DNA of 64,000 bases, taken from NCBI GenBank assembly GCA_016946835.1, contig JACVTC010000232.1:47501-111500 (forward strand). Direction: 5' to 3'. The notes under the pieces were generated by a model. That model was not told where the DNA came from. It worked only from the letters and a program-made list of their open reading frames with translations, and did no database searches. The position numbers and the translations under genes are program-made. Origin of the DNA: Neocallimastix lanati (nom. inval.). Its lineage: Eukaryota; Neocallimastigomycota; Neocallimastigomycetes; Neocallimastigales; Neocallimastigaceae. Every line of letters starts with the position of its first letter. Within the stretch, counting starts at the first letter, position 1. Of this stretch, positions 55,801-64,000 are shown one piece after another.

Positions 55801-56922
55801 CTTCACTTTCAGAAAAGGATCATTGTACCTTTTCCATTAAAACCTAACATCTTAAGGTCGTTCCACGACACACCAGTTAATGGTCACCAAGGTGTCAATA
55901 AGACTCTTGAAAAATTAAAGCGCTATTATTGGTGGCCAAATATGCGTAATGACGTTCAAAATTATGTATACTCTTGTGAAGTTTGTGGGAAGAACAAAAT
56001 ACGCCGCCATAAGCCGTTCGGGAAAATCCAACCATTACCAGTTCCCAGCAAACCTTGGGAAATCATCGGTGTGGATTTCATTGTTTCTCTCCCCAATTCA
56101 CAAAATTGTACGTGTATCATGGTTGTCTCGGATCACCTTACCAAGATGATTCATCTGATCCCTTGTTCAGATGTACCTTCAGCTGAATTAACTGCAAGAC
56201 TTCTTCTTGCTAACGTTTTTCGCTATTACGGGTTCCCAAAAGTTATTGTTTCGGATCATGGATCCCAGTTTTCATCCGAATTCTGGACTTCCTTATGCCA
56301 CTCCCTAGGTGTTAAACCGAGCCTTGCGACAGCTCACCATCAGCAGAGTAATGGACAAATCGAACGAGCAAACTCAGTGATCGAACAATATCTACGTTGT
56401 TATTGCTCCTCTGCCCAAACAGACTGGTGTTTTTATCTTCCCTTGTGTGAAATCGCATACAATAATTCCTTACATAAATCAATTGGTAAATCCCCCTTTT
56501 ACGCCAATTATGGATTCAACCCATGCTGCAACATTGATTCTCCTCCAATCCTCTTAAAAGATAATGCTTCCGTTCTTACTCGTGACTGGGCTGCCCACTT
56601 TGACTCATTAAAGAAACACTTAATTAAGGCTAAGGAAGATTTTAAAAGATTCGGAGACAATAAAAAATCTTCTGGACCAATTCTTAAGGTTAACGATAAA
56701 GTCTGGCTCAAACGTTATTATTTCACAAATGAGCCTGCTAAAAAGCTGTCAAATCAATATCTTGGCCCTTTTAGAATTTTAGAAGAACGGGGAAGAATGA
56801 ATTATCGGTTGGAATTACCAGAAAACATGCATCTCCACCCGATATTTCATATCTCCCAATTGGAACCCTATACGGAAAGAAAGAAGGAATTAATAGAAGT
56901 TAATAATAACATAAATAATTAA
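52861..56922 (+). CDS. element G gag-pol polyprotein, fully open
   Basis: A 1353-residue single polyprotein. A Gag-like part at about 25-230 has no zinc knuckle. Protease is IDSG (Asp289). RT has LCVDYRKLN and YLDD at 644-647. RNase H follows (VETDASDFAVG, YDKELLA). Integrase has an HHCC finger (His1002, His1009, Cys1039, Cys1042) and catalytic Asp1072, Asp1132, Glu1168, a D-x35-E spacing. It ends after HPIFHISQLEPY with a short tail and no chromodomain. No frameshift or stop is needed, as in Tf1. It is the intact relative of the element A frame. All catalytic residues I can check are present, but the mismatched LTRs make autonomy doubtful. Confidence 0.92.
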   Translation: MNINIAGTSENNGNNDISISKNKPDETSKLISTITEYIPTFFSPNGILTQEKENENNLNMIEIISQCELFFHDHPNSFTAEESKCSFLIHKLQGPSKKWGLSLKEEGILQTLGYEKFKELLINNFGDSKEQRYSLIEKLLNLRQRTLGKAAFYTIEFRRLAKRIGWNDGVYIDLIRRGLLEEVQKEFDKAERPSNLFEATNLIITLDKKCYLETNLKSKDKSPKDTYHKRKFSESKRSEYRNKNYQKYKKSKIDNLLSANFTPNKKNMMTSTFLFVVNNDKIKIKLLIDSGSSRSFICQNFVKINKIPYSGLPSPVNIQLPNGKSMNIKYVTKPLKLSFMDHHETFEFNIASLQLQGITGILGRDWLNKHKPYINFEKNTIYFLEKYCAKHCDSAKGNKFIFHSKDFTASIVPDDTIVYDNLLNEENDVDLCAALQEIPIERTKEQSIETKKEIVEKYYFNLKKTFEKKEADKLPPHRNYDMSIDLIPESQLYYGPIYSLSITEMKALKEYINENLNKGFIRKSNSPAGAPVLFVRKHDGTLRLCVDYRKLNSITIRNSYPIPRINDLIESFQGAVIFTRLDLRSAYNLIRIREGHEYLTAFRTPIGHYEYLVMPFGLRNAPSVFQHFVQDIFSDVFGRFVQIYLDDIIIYSKSSKEHTSHVSLILSRLIENGLYAKLEKCNLHVQETNFLGFRISSKGLIMNEDKLKSILEWPVPKNLKELQSFLGLCNFYRRFIKDFAQIMEPLRKLLKKDNQYIWNEKADEAFTRLKESFKSNKLLIHPDPDKEFIVETDASDFAVGCILSQKSEEDNQLHPVAFYSRSMTLTESNYTIYDKELLAVITALEVWRHHLEGSKLPVQIITDHKNLLYFKKPHHLNQRQIRWGLFLSKFDYRISYRSGEKNSRPDALSRRPDYKELQDGKKSIKTTLLKEEDFCCTTIENINKLIEAQKKDKYCRDIFSKLKNKDSQLKSSVFSIVEGILHFQKRIIVPFPLKPNILRSFHDTPVNGHQGVNKTLEKLKRYYWWPNMRNDVQNYVYSCEVCGKNKIRRHKPFGKIQPLPVPSKPWEIIGVDFIVSLPNSQNCTCIMVVSDHLTKMIHLIPCSDVPSAELTARLLLANVFRYYGFPKVIVSDHGSQFSSEFWTSLCHSLGVKPSLATAHHQQSNGQIERANSVIEQYLRCYCSSAQTDWCFYLPLCEIAYNNSLHKSIGKSPFYANYGFNPCCNIDSPPILLKDNASVLTRDWAAHFDSLKKHLIKAKEDFKRFGDNKKSSGPILKVNDKVWLKRYYFTNEPAKKLSNQYLGPFRILEERGRMNYRLELPENMHLHPIFHISQLEPYTERKKELIEVNNNINN

Positions 56923-56958
56923 AGAGATTTTCACAAAAATCTTTTCTAAAGGGAGCAA
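56923..56958 (+). promoter_or_regulatory. element G polypurine tract
   Basis: TCTAAAGGGAGCAA lies directly before the 3' LTR start TGTAAGAAATAT. It corresponds to CTAAGAGAGGCAA of element A. Confidence 0.6.
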
Positions 56959-57880
56959 TGTAAGAAATATAGAAATATTTTCTATATTTCTTAGTCTAAA
57001 TATAAATTTTATTAATTACAAATTAATCTAAATATAAATTTTATTAATTAAAAAATTAAAATACGTAAGTATAATAATATTAAATATTAAAAAATAATAA
57101 TAGAATTTTCACAAATACAATTATGTTTAAAATTTAAAATTCTTCTAAATAATTTCCACAATAATATTAAATAATAAATAAATTAAAATTAATATTTAAT
57201 ATTCTAAAATTATTTTCACAATAATATTAAATAATAATTAAATTAAATTAAATTATAAATTTCTTTGAAATAATTCGTTCTAATTTAATACAATTAAGAA
57301 AATCTTCAGGTTTTTCTGCTAGTCTTTTCCTGAAGATACAACAGCTGACTAGCAAACAATAGCTTAATTAAGAAATAATTAATATATTATATTAAATAAT
57401 TATTAAATAAACACATGAAAAAAAAAATAATAATAATTAATTAATTAAACAGACACATGAAAAAAAAATAATAATAATTAATTAATTAAACAGACACATG
57501 AAAAAAAAAATAATAATAATTAATTAATTAAACAGACACATGATAAAAAAATAATAATAATAAATAAATATAAAATAAGATTAATTAATAAATAAAAAAG
57601 TATAAAATAACGATTGATTTCTGTTTTTTCAGAAATCAAGAATTATTATTATTAAAACTATTAATAAAGATAAATATTAAAAATAATAATAACCTAAAAT
57701 TTAAAGTTTAAAATTTTTTTTAATAAAATTTTGTGTTTTAAAAACTTATTTTTATATAACAGTCTTCTACTTTTTCTAATTTTCGTCTATTTAAATATAA
57801 GTATTTTTCTTTATTTTTTTTTTAATAATAAACTCAATCAATATAAAAAATAAACTTTCTTTTTATTAGAGTTTCTTACA
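56959..57880 (+). mobile_element. element G 3' LTR
   Basis: TGTAAGAAATATAG to AGTTTCTTACA with matching inverted ends. It has a U3 pseudoknot (57302-57354) but no ENE-like hairpin that I can find, and a TATAAAATA-type box near 57600. It ends 21 bases upstream of the reconstructed tRNA-Thr 5' end. A 40-50 bp tandem repeat (ACACATGA then A-rich and AATAATTAATTAA) lies at 57410-57560. Confidence 0.75.
57302..57354 (+). promoter_or_regulatory. U3 pseudoknot, G 3' LTR
   Basis: Stem 1 ATCTTCAGG/CCTGAAGAT (9 bp). Loop TGCTAGTC (57317-57324) pairs with GACTAGCA (57347-57354). Loop U tracts are retained while both stems differ from the other LTRs. Confidence 0.65.
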
Positions 57881-57892
57881 TATGATTATTTC

Positions 57893-59519
57893 TGTAATAA
57901 TTTAATTATAAAATTAATTAGAATTAAATTATTAACTACAACTTAATAATAACTAAATAATAATTATTATTAAATTGAGAAAACAAAAAAAAAGATAAAT
58001 ATACTTATCTTCTATAAGAGAGAGTTTATTATAACTAATTATAATAAACTAATAACACAAAATAGTCAAAGAGAAAAGATTATTTTATTTTATTTTTTTT
58101 AAATTTGTTTTTTATTAAAACTTACTTTATTAAAATAGAAATATAAAAAATTTATTAATGTTATTACTATATTATAATTGTTATAATAATAACTCTTGAT
58201 TTCTCAAAGAGAATTCAAGAGCTTTATTTATACTTTTTTGAAAAATAAGGTTAAATTAAAAAATGTTTTCTAATCTTAACAAATCTCTTATCTAGGAAAA
58301 GATTAGAGAGAAAAACCTAGATAAGATTTTTGATCGATATTCTATCCATATCGATCATCGTATCAATTAGGTAAAACCAATTACTTTTAAAAAGTGATTG
58401 GGAAAAACCCTAATTGACCGATTAGCTAATCTAATTTAATTGATCGAAAATAAAAGAATAAAATAATAAAAGATATTTCGACCATAAAATCATAAATTTA
58501 CAAATAAGGAAAATAACATAATAATGATATTAATAAACAAAATACAGAATACATTATTAAGTACATATTAGAATACATAATATATTTGTTTACAATTTAA
58601 TTAAATAAATAAACTAAGACTAATAAATTTAATAATTAAATATATAATTAAATAAACTATAATTATTTATAAATGTATAAATAATAATTAATTAAATAAA
58701 TTTGTTGTATTAAATTAATGATTATTTAATATTGAGTTTAATAAATTATTAATAATATTTAAATGAATAAATATTATATAATTAAATAAAGTTATAATTA
58801 TGTCAAAGTTTTAAGATAATTTGGTCTTAACGATTAGGTCAAGATGCCAAATTATAGTAATTAATTAATAATTAAATTTTATTCTTATTTAAAACATATT
58901 GTTATTAGTAAATTTTATAATTAAGTTTTTATCTAAAATATAAATTTTATTTAATCTTAATAATATTTTATTACATTATTATTTTATATAATTATTACTA
59001 TAATTTAAATTACAATAATCCTACAAAGGATTAATCAAAAGATTTAAACATGTATTTATATAAAATAATTAATTATTAAAATATTAATTATTAATATGAA
59101 TATGTAATAGTATTAATATAAGTTTGATATTGATAATATAAAATAAGATAATAATATAAATATTTAATATAAATAAAATATAAGAATTAAATATTGCTAA
59201 ATATTATAATTTATAATTAAAATATAATATGTAGAAATTAATTTAATATGACAATCACGTGTTTACATTATTTAATATATATTAAATTCAATATATTAAT
59301 AATATTTAGTAATTAGTTGGCCTAGACTAATTCCTAAATATTTTAATAAAGTTAATTTAATAATAATTATTATATTATTATTATTTATTAATATTGAAAT
59401 TCAAATAACTGAATTATCGAAATTGAAATTGAATTGAAATTCAGTTATTATCTTAACAAATTATAACTTAACTAAGAAAATATAATTATTTTATTTAAAA
59501 ATAATTATAGATTCTTACA
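57893..59519 (-). mobile_element. solo LTR D4, split by nested LTR H2
   Basis: TGTAATAATTT to GATTCTTACA, with H2 inserted at 58801-59458. Left flank ATTTC (57888-57892). After virtual removal of E-minus and D5, the right flank is also ATTTC, giving a perfect duplication 14 bp from tRNA-Thr. Its ENE-like hairpin (58363-58417) has an outer stem TCAATTAGG/CCTAATTGA that differs from D1/D5. Pseudoknot at 58270-58325. Confidence 0.85.
58801..59458 (-). mobile_element. nested solo LTR H2
   Basis: Second copy of the H1 family, TGTCAAAG to CTTAACA, with a perfect AATTA duplication (58796-58800 and 59459-59463). Like H1 and element B, it landed inside another LTR. Confidence 0.88.
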
Positions 59520-59521
59520 AT

Positions 59522-59986
59522 TGATACGATATTTTATTTATGTATCTAAATTAATATTTATTTATGGGCAATGACAATAAGGAATTATGACAAAATAATA
59601 TATTCTAATATTAATTAGAAATAACACATACAATAATACAAAATAAAGTAATAAATATATCTTTTTAATGTTCTCTTTATTTATTATTAATTATTAATTA
59701 TTACATAAATTATTATTATTACTCTCTTATATAAATATTATAATTAATTATCTCAAATATATATAATATCTCTTTTTAACTTTACTAAAATAAAATATAA
59801 AATAGCTATTTATGTGAATTAATTTATCATAAGTATAAACTTATAAATAAAAGAATTCTCCGTTTAATAATTATTATTCTAAAATTATATATATTATTAT
59901 AAAATTATTATTGACCAATAATATTTAAGTACTTCTTTAACCTAAAGAATCTACCTAAATACCATTTTTATAGTGGTCACGTATCA
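59522..59986 (-). mobile_element. solo LTR E-minus
   Basis: A 465-bp LTR, TGATACGATATTT to GGTCACGTATCA, with inverted ends TGATACG/CGTATCA and a 4-bp duplication CAAT (59518-59521 and 59987-59990). Its reverse complement matches the LTR that begins at 63840. Before D5 arrived it ended 16 bp upstream of tRNA-Thr. Confidence 0.85.
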
Positions 59987-59989
59987 CAA

Positions 59990-60969
59990 TGTAATAATTT
60001 AATTAAAAAATTATAATTAAATTATTAATCATTAATATTAGCTCTAACTGCTAATATTAAAGGTTTAGAAAAGAATCATACTTACCTATGGTTCTTTCTA
60101 ATTATCGAGTTTATTATAACGAATTATAATAGACGAAACACTAAAATTGATAAGGAAAAGTTTTAATTATAAAATTTGTTTTATTAAAATAATTTGTTTT
60201 ATTATTTATTAAAAATTTTAAATGTTAAAACTTATTGTTATTATTATTATATTATAATTGTTATAATAATAACTCTTGATTTCTCAAAGAGAACTCAAGA
60301 GCCTTATTTATACTTTTTTGTCAAAATAAGGTTAAAATCAAAAGAGGTTCTAATCTTAACAAATCTCTTATCTAGGAAAAGACTAGAAGAAAAACCTAGA
60401 TAAGTTTTTTGATCGATATTCTATCCATATCGATCATCGCGTTAATTAAGTAAAACCGATTACTTTTAAGAAGTAATTGGAAAAACCTTAATTAACCGAT
60501 TACTTAATCTAATATAATGATCGAAAATAAAAGAATAAAATAATGAAAATTATTTCGATCATAAAATTTAAAATTTAATCTATTTAGTTCTATTTTATAG
60601 AACTTTACATAAAAAATATAAAACAATACATTAATAATAAAATACATGATCAATACAATACAGAATACATGATAAAATACAGAATAGTGTTTTAGTTTAT
60701 GATTTAATGAGTGAGAGAAAACTAAAACTAATAAATTTAATAATTAAGTGAATAATTAAATAAATTTAATATTATTTTAAATGTATAAAAATTATTTAAT
60801 TAAATAAATTTTTAATATTAAACTAAATAAAATTTTAATATATAATTAAATAAATTATTAATTATGATTAATTGTATAAATGAAATATGAGTTAAATAAA
60901 AGTTATATTAATTATAACTTAACTAAGAAAATATAATTATTTTGTTAAAAATAATTATAGATTCTTACA
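59990..60969 (-). mobile_element. solo LTR D5 with perfect target duplication
   Basis: TGTAATAATTT to GATTCTTACA, flanked by CACAA (59985-59989 and 60970-60974). It is the closest element to tRNA-Thr, ending 18 bp from it. It carries the ENE-like hairpin at 60441-60496 and pseudoknot at 60350-60404. It is nearly the reverse complement of D1. Confidence 0.9.
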
Positions 60970-60987
60970 CACAATTTCTAACAAAGT

Positions 60988-61059
60988 GCCTGTTTGGCTT
61001 AGTGGTAGAGCGTCGCTCTTGTAAAGCGAAGGTCGGTGGTTCGATTCCGTCAATAGGCA
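60988..61059 (+). tRNA. tRNA-Thr (anticodon UGU)
   Basis: A 72-base cloverleaf: acceptor GCCTGTT/AATAGGC with one G-U pair, D arm GGCTTAGTGGTAGAGC, and anticodon stem TCGCT/AGCGA with loop CTTGTAA (TGT at 61020-61022). The T stem GGTGG/CCGTC has two wobble pairs and loop TTCGATT; discriminator A. TATTTTTT follows as Pol III terminator. It decodes ACA (and probably other ACN) codons. No intron. Confidence 0.93.
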
Positions 61060-61110
61060 TATTTTTTGTTATTATTAATAAAAATTAAAAAAAATTTTTA
61101 AAAATAATAA

Positions 61111-61184
61111 CACTCACGGCGGGACTTGAACCCGCAATCTTCAGATTAGAAGTCTGACGCCCTATCCGATTAGGCTACGCGAGC
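61111..61184 (-). tRNA. tRNA-Arg (anticodon UCU)
   Basis: A 74-base gene on the minus strand. Acceptor GCTCGCG pairs with CGTGAGT using two wobbles. The anticodon loop is CTTCTAA with TCT (61148-61150). T arm GCGGGTTCAAGTCCCGC; discriminator G. The minus strand runs into TTTTT downstream. It decodes AGA, the arginine codon expected to dominate in this AT-rich genome. It is convergent with tRNA-Thr, 51 bp apart. Confidence 0.93.
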
Positions 61185-61200
61185 TTCTGCTTATATTGTT

Positions 61201-61872
61201 TGATACAAGATGAAAAGAAAAATAATGATATTTTAAAATTATTATTAAATTATATTAATTATATAAAGTTTGTAAAATATATATTATTATAAAATTAATT
61301 ATATAAAAATGATGAATTATATTAATTATAAATCATATAAAATAATATTATTATAGTATAAAATTTAATTATTATAATATAAACTTTTATATTAATGTTT
61401 ATATAAAATATAACAATTATGATTTAATATAGAGATAATAATTATAAAAAAAAAATATATAAAAATATTATAAAAAAAAAAAATGTTTTTGTTAATAAAT
61501 TATTGATATATGTTAATTAGTAATAGTTGATTTAATATAAGAAAAATGTTTTAATTAGTTAAGATAGTAGTTTAGTTATTAGTTTTAATAAAATTAGTTG
61601 TTTAAGTAATTAATTATAGAATATTATAATTAAATTATAATTATTAATAGTTAATTAATATGATAAAAATAAAATAAAATAAAATAAAATAAAATAAAAT
61701 AAAATAAAATAAGATAAAAATAAAATATTACAAAACAAATATCCTAAAATAAAAATTTTAAATAATTAAATAAAATAATTAATATTATTATTAGAATATA
61801 TAATTTAGTACAATTCCCCAGTGTAGCGCCCAAAACTATTATAAATACGAATATTTAAAATATATCGTATCA
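61201..61872 (+). mobile_element. 5' LTR of gag-only element
   Basis: TGATACAAGATG to ATATATCGTATCA, about 672 bp. The right end is confirmed by the primer site six bases later. The left end lies 16 bp upstream of the tRNA-Arg 5' end, the same distance as E-minus from tRNA-Thr. It does not resemble the LTR at 63840 beyond the termini and a diverged last 50 bases. An AAAAT microsatellite is at 61665-61715. Confidence 0.7.
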
Positions 61873-61878
61873 TATTTT

Positions 61879-61900
61879 TGGTGGAGAATCCGGGCGTGAC
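61879..61900 (+). promoter_or_regulatory. primer-binding site of gag-only element
   Basis: TGGTGGAGAATCCGGGCG starts six bases after the LTR. It is complementary to a tRNA ending in CCGGATTCTCCACCA and resembles the element F site in its first nine bases and its spacing. Confidence 0.7.
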
Positions 61901-62098
61901 AATAGCAAAATAATATGAAAATAATATTAATAAAATAATACGTCTATATAATAAATATTATTTAGTATGTATATAAAAAGAATTTAATTAGTTTAAATTA
62001 GTTACTAATAATTATAATAGTAATAGTTATAATAATATTAAATTGAAATAGAAAATTATAATAAAAAAATATATAAGAATAAATAAAATTTTTTAAAG

Positions 62099-63544
62099 AT
62101 GAATGTTTTTAAGATATTAAGTACGTTACCATTATTAGAAAATTATAATAATGATATCAATGAATGGATAGAAGAATTAACTGAGTTATTTGAATTATGG
62201 AATATAAAAGAACAAGAAAGAAGATTTATTTTATGTAAAGAATGTGTAAATAAAGAAATTAGGTATGTTCTTGATGAATTAAAGGAAAAAAATAATCAGG
62301 TTCCTAGCTTAAAAGAAATAAAAATAGCCTTAGAAGAATATCTAGAAATAACATCAAGTGTAAAATATTGGAACTTAATTAATTTAAAAATTAATTCAAA
62401 TGAATCAATTAGTAATTTTAATTATAAATACTTAAGAAAATATAATGATATTGATAGTAATATAAAGAAATTAATTACTGTTAATAATTATGTTAATTCA
62501 ATCAGGTCCAGAATATATCCTTGTTTAAGAATATTAGAAGAAGAAATCGAAGATATAAAAGAAGCTATCAAATATGCAGAAAAAGTTGAAAGAATTGAAA
62601 AGAAATTAAATTTAAATTTAAATAATATTTATAAGAATAATAATCAAAAATGGAATAATAATAATTGCAAAATGAATAAATTAAATAGCAATAAAAACAA
62701 TAAGAATAATAAAATTATGTGCTTTAGATGCTATGAGTTAGGTCATAAAGCAATTAATTGTAGACACTCGTTTAAAGAATTAGCGGAATTAGAAAGAACT
62801 GGAATTTTGGAAATAAATAAAAGAAGAAATTTTATACCTGGAAACCATAATAATTATAATTATAAATTTAATTCATATGATAGAAATAAAAACTATATTA
62901 ATTATTATCGTAGAAATTATAATTTAAATAGTAATATTACTGAAAATTATCATAATATGACTAGTTTTGGTAAAAAGCATAATGTGAATAGAGAAATTTA
63001 TAGAAATAATTATAATTTAAATAATAATTTTGGTAATAATAATTATAATAATTTAAATAATTATCTATATAAAAGTAATTATGATTTAAATAAAAATTTT
63101 GGTACCAATAACAATAACAGTAGTTTAAATGAGAATATGAATACAAAAAAAAATAGAATATACAATAATCATGGTATAAATTATAATATGCAAGGAAATA
63201 AAGATGTAAATATTGGAAATGAAATTAATTTCAACAATAATTTAAATAATAATTGTGTAGAAAATACGTTTAATTCAAATATAGATAATACTCAAGATAA
63301 TATAATTGGAAATAATATAAATAAAAACAATAATGGATATAGTAGAAACATAAATTCAGTAGGAAATAATAGTGGTTTTAATAATAACAATACTAATAAC
63401 AATAATAATTATACAAATAACGAAAATAAAAATGTTAATAATATTAACGAAATGAATTATAATAAAAACAATAATAACAATAACAATAACAATAACAATA
63501 ATAATAATAAAAATAATAATAATAGAAATAAAAAAAATAAATAA
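62099..63544 (+). CDS. gag: Gag of a gag-only element
   Basis: 481 residues. A capsid-like part at about 1-190 includes FNYKYLRKYNDI and IKYAEKVERIEKKL. A zinc knuckle CFRCYELGHKAINC lies at 208-221 (C-x2-C-x4-H-x4-C). About 250 residues follow that are overwhelmingly Asn, Tyr and Lys, ending in a long Asn run. No pol follows: a 250-base A-rich stretch leads straight to a polypurine tract and LTR. An A AAA AAT heptamer sits near the stop, but the -1 frame ends at once. The element is probably non-autonomous. Confidence 0.8.
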   Translation: MNVFKILSTLPLLENYNNDINEWIEELTELFELWNIKEQERRFILCKECVNKEIRYVLDELKEKNNQVPSLKEIKIALEEYLEITSSVKYWNLINLKINSNESISNFNYKYLRKYNDIDSNIKKLITVNNYVNSIRSRIYPCLRILEEEIEDIKEAIKYAEKVERIEKKLNLNLNNIYKNNNQKWNNNNCKMNKLNSNKNNKNNKIMCFRCYELGHKAINCRHSFKELAELERTGILEINKRRNFIPGNHNNYNYKFNSYDRNKNYINYYRRNYNLNSNITENYHNMTSFGKKHNVNREIYRNNYNLNNNFGNNNYNNLNNYLYKSNYDLNKNFGTNNNNSSLNENMNTKKNRIYNNHGINYNMQGNKDVNIGNEINFNNNLNNNCVENTFNSNIDNTQDNIIGNNINKNNNGYSRNINSVGNNSGFNNNNTNNNNNYTNNENKNVNNINEMNYNKNNNNNNNNNNNNNNKNNNNRNKKNK

Positions 63545-63675
63545 ATAATTTAATTATGATGAAGTATTAATAAATAAATAATTATATATATAACAATAAT
63601 TTAAATTAAATTAATTCGAAATTTCAAGATTTCGAATTTCAAAAATTATAATAATCATTAATTCAAAAATTTAAT

Positions 63676-63728
<53 letters not shown>

Positions 63729-63839
63729 CCAATAATAAATTTTAATAACAAAAAAAAGAAAAAAAAAAAAAAAAAAAAAATTTTATTATATGGTTATAGA
63801 GACTTCAGGGGACGAAGTCTAATTTAAGTGGGGGCGTCT
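63545..63839 (+). other. A-rich junction, pol 3' relic and polypurine tract
   Basis: Two A tracts (about 63679-63719 and 63762-63780) precede a relic of the pol 3' end (GAGACTTCAGGGGACGAAGTC, as in the 8650-8680 remnant). Then comes GTGGGGGCGTCT before the LTR. Nearly all of pol is absent. Confidence 0.65.
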
Positions 63840-64000
63840 TGATACGTGACCACTATAAAAATGGTATTTAGGTAGATTCTTTAGGTTAAAGAAATACTTA
63901 AATATTATTGGTCAATAATAATTTTAGAATAATATATATAATTTTAGAATAATAATTATTAAACGGAGAATTCTTTTATTTATAAGTTTATACTTATTAT
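63840..64000 (+). mobile_element. start of E-family LTR, cut by window end
   Basis: TGATACGTGACCACTATAAA onwards is the near-exact reverse complement of the right end of E-minus (59522-59986). Only the first 161 bases are in the window. Confidence 0.85.

Noticed and set aside
56959-57880. ENE-like hairpin in the G 3' LTR
   Set aside because: I looked between the LTR start and the pseudoknot and found no outer stem with apposed U tracts.
63532-63544. A AAA AAT heptamer at the end of the last gag
   Set aside because: It is in phase, but the -1 frame meets TAA at once and no pol follows, so it cannot serve a gag-pol fusion here.

Overview
This is an extremely AT-rich eukaryotic window made almost entirely of Ty3/Gypsy-type LTR retrotransposons, their solo LTRs and low-complexity tandem repeats. 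The only host genes I can support are three tRNA genes: Leu-CAA, Thr-UGU and Arg-UCU. The base composition, the poly-Asn/Lys coding, and reverse transcriptases of the form found in fungal Tf1/chromovirus elements suggest a very AT-rich fungus, such as an anaerobic gut chytrid. A dictyostelid-like or other AT-rich protist cannot be excluded. Species assignment is inference.

Layout. 1-2711: minisatellites and featureless AT sequence. 2712-9764: solo LTRs (families J, L, D, K), a nested solo LTR (H) and a pol 3' remnant. 9768-22680: element A, a Tf1-like single-ORF element with two nonsense codons; its 3' LTR is split by the apparently intact element B (15581-22631). 22687-29854: element C1 (minus strand, damaged), ending 15 bp before tRNA-Leu. 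29953-31610: minisatellite and unassigned sequence. 31611-32365: LTR N1. 32369-40503: element F (minus strand, gag and pol open). 40507-43120: LTRs D2, L2, D3. 43127-50460: element C2, followed by LTRs C3 and N2. 51955-57880: element G (open 1353-codon gag-pol, but unlike ends). 57893-60969: LTRs D4 (with nested H2), E-minus and D5, ending just before tRNA-Thr. tRNA-Thr and tRNA-Arg are convergent. 61201-64000: a gag-only element starting 16 bp upstream of tRNA-Arg.

How it works together. The clearest signal is integration 14-21 bp upstream of tRNA genes. Removing the nested elements and their target duplications one at a time rebuilds a short native tRNA 5' flank, so the window can be read as stratified stacks of insertions in front of tRNA-Leu and tRNA-Thr. 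The B/H family instead sits inside other LTRs in all three cases, and B carries a chromodomain-like C-terminus. Elements B, C and F join gag to pol by a -1 frameshift at canonical heptamers. In C and F the heptamer is followed by an H-type pseudoknot whose second stem covaries between the two families. Elements A and B have primer sites complementary to their own LTR (Tf1-like self-priming), whereas F and the last element have TGG primer sites. The A/D/G LTR group carries covarying structures in U3: a U-rich internal-loop hairpin resembling a poly(A)-clasping ENE, and a second H-type pseudoknot. These RNA structures are the most novel observations here.
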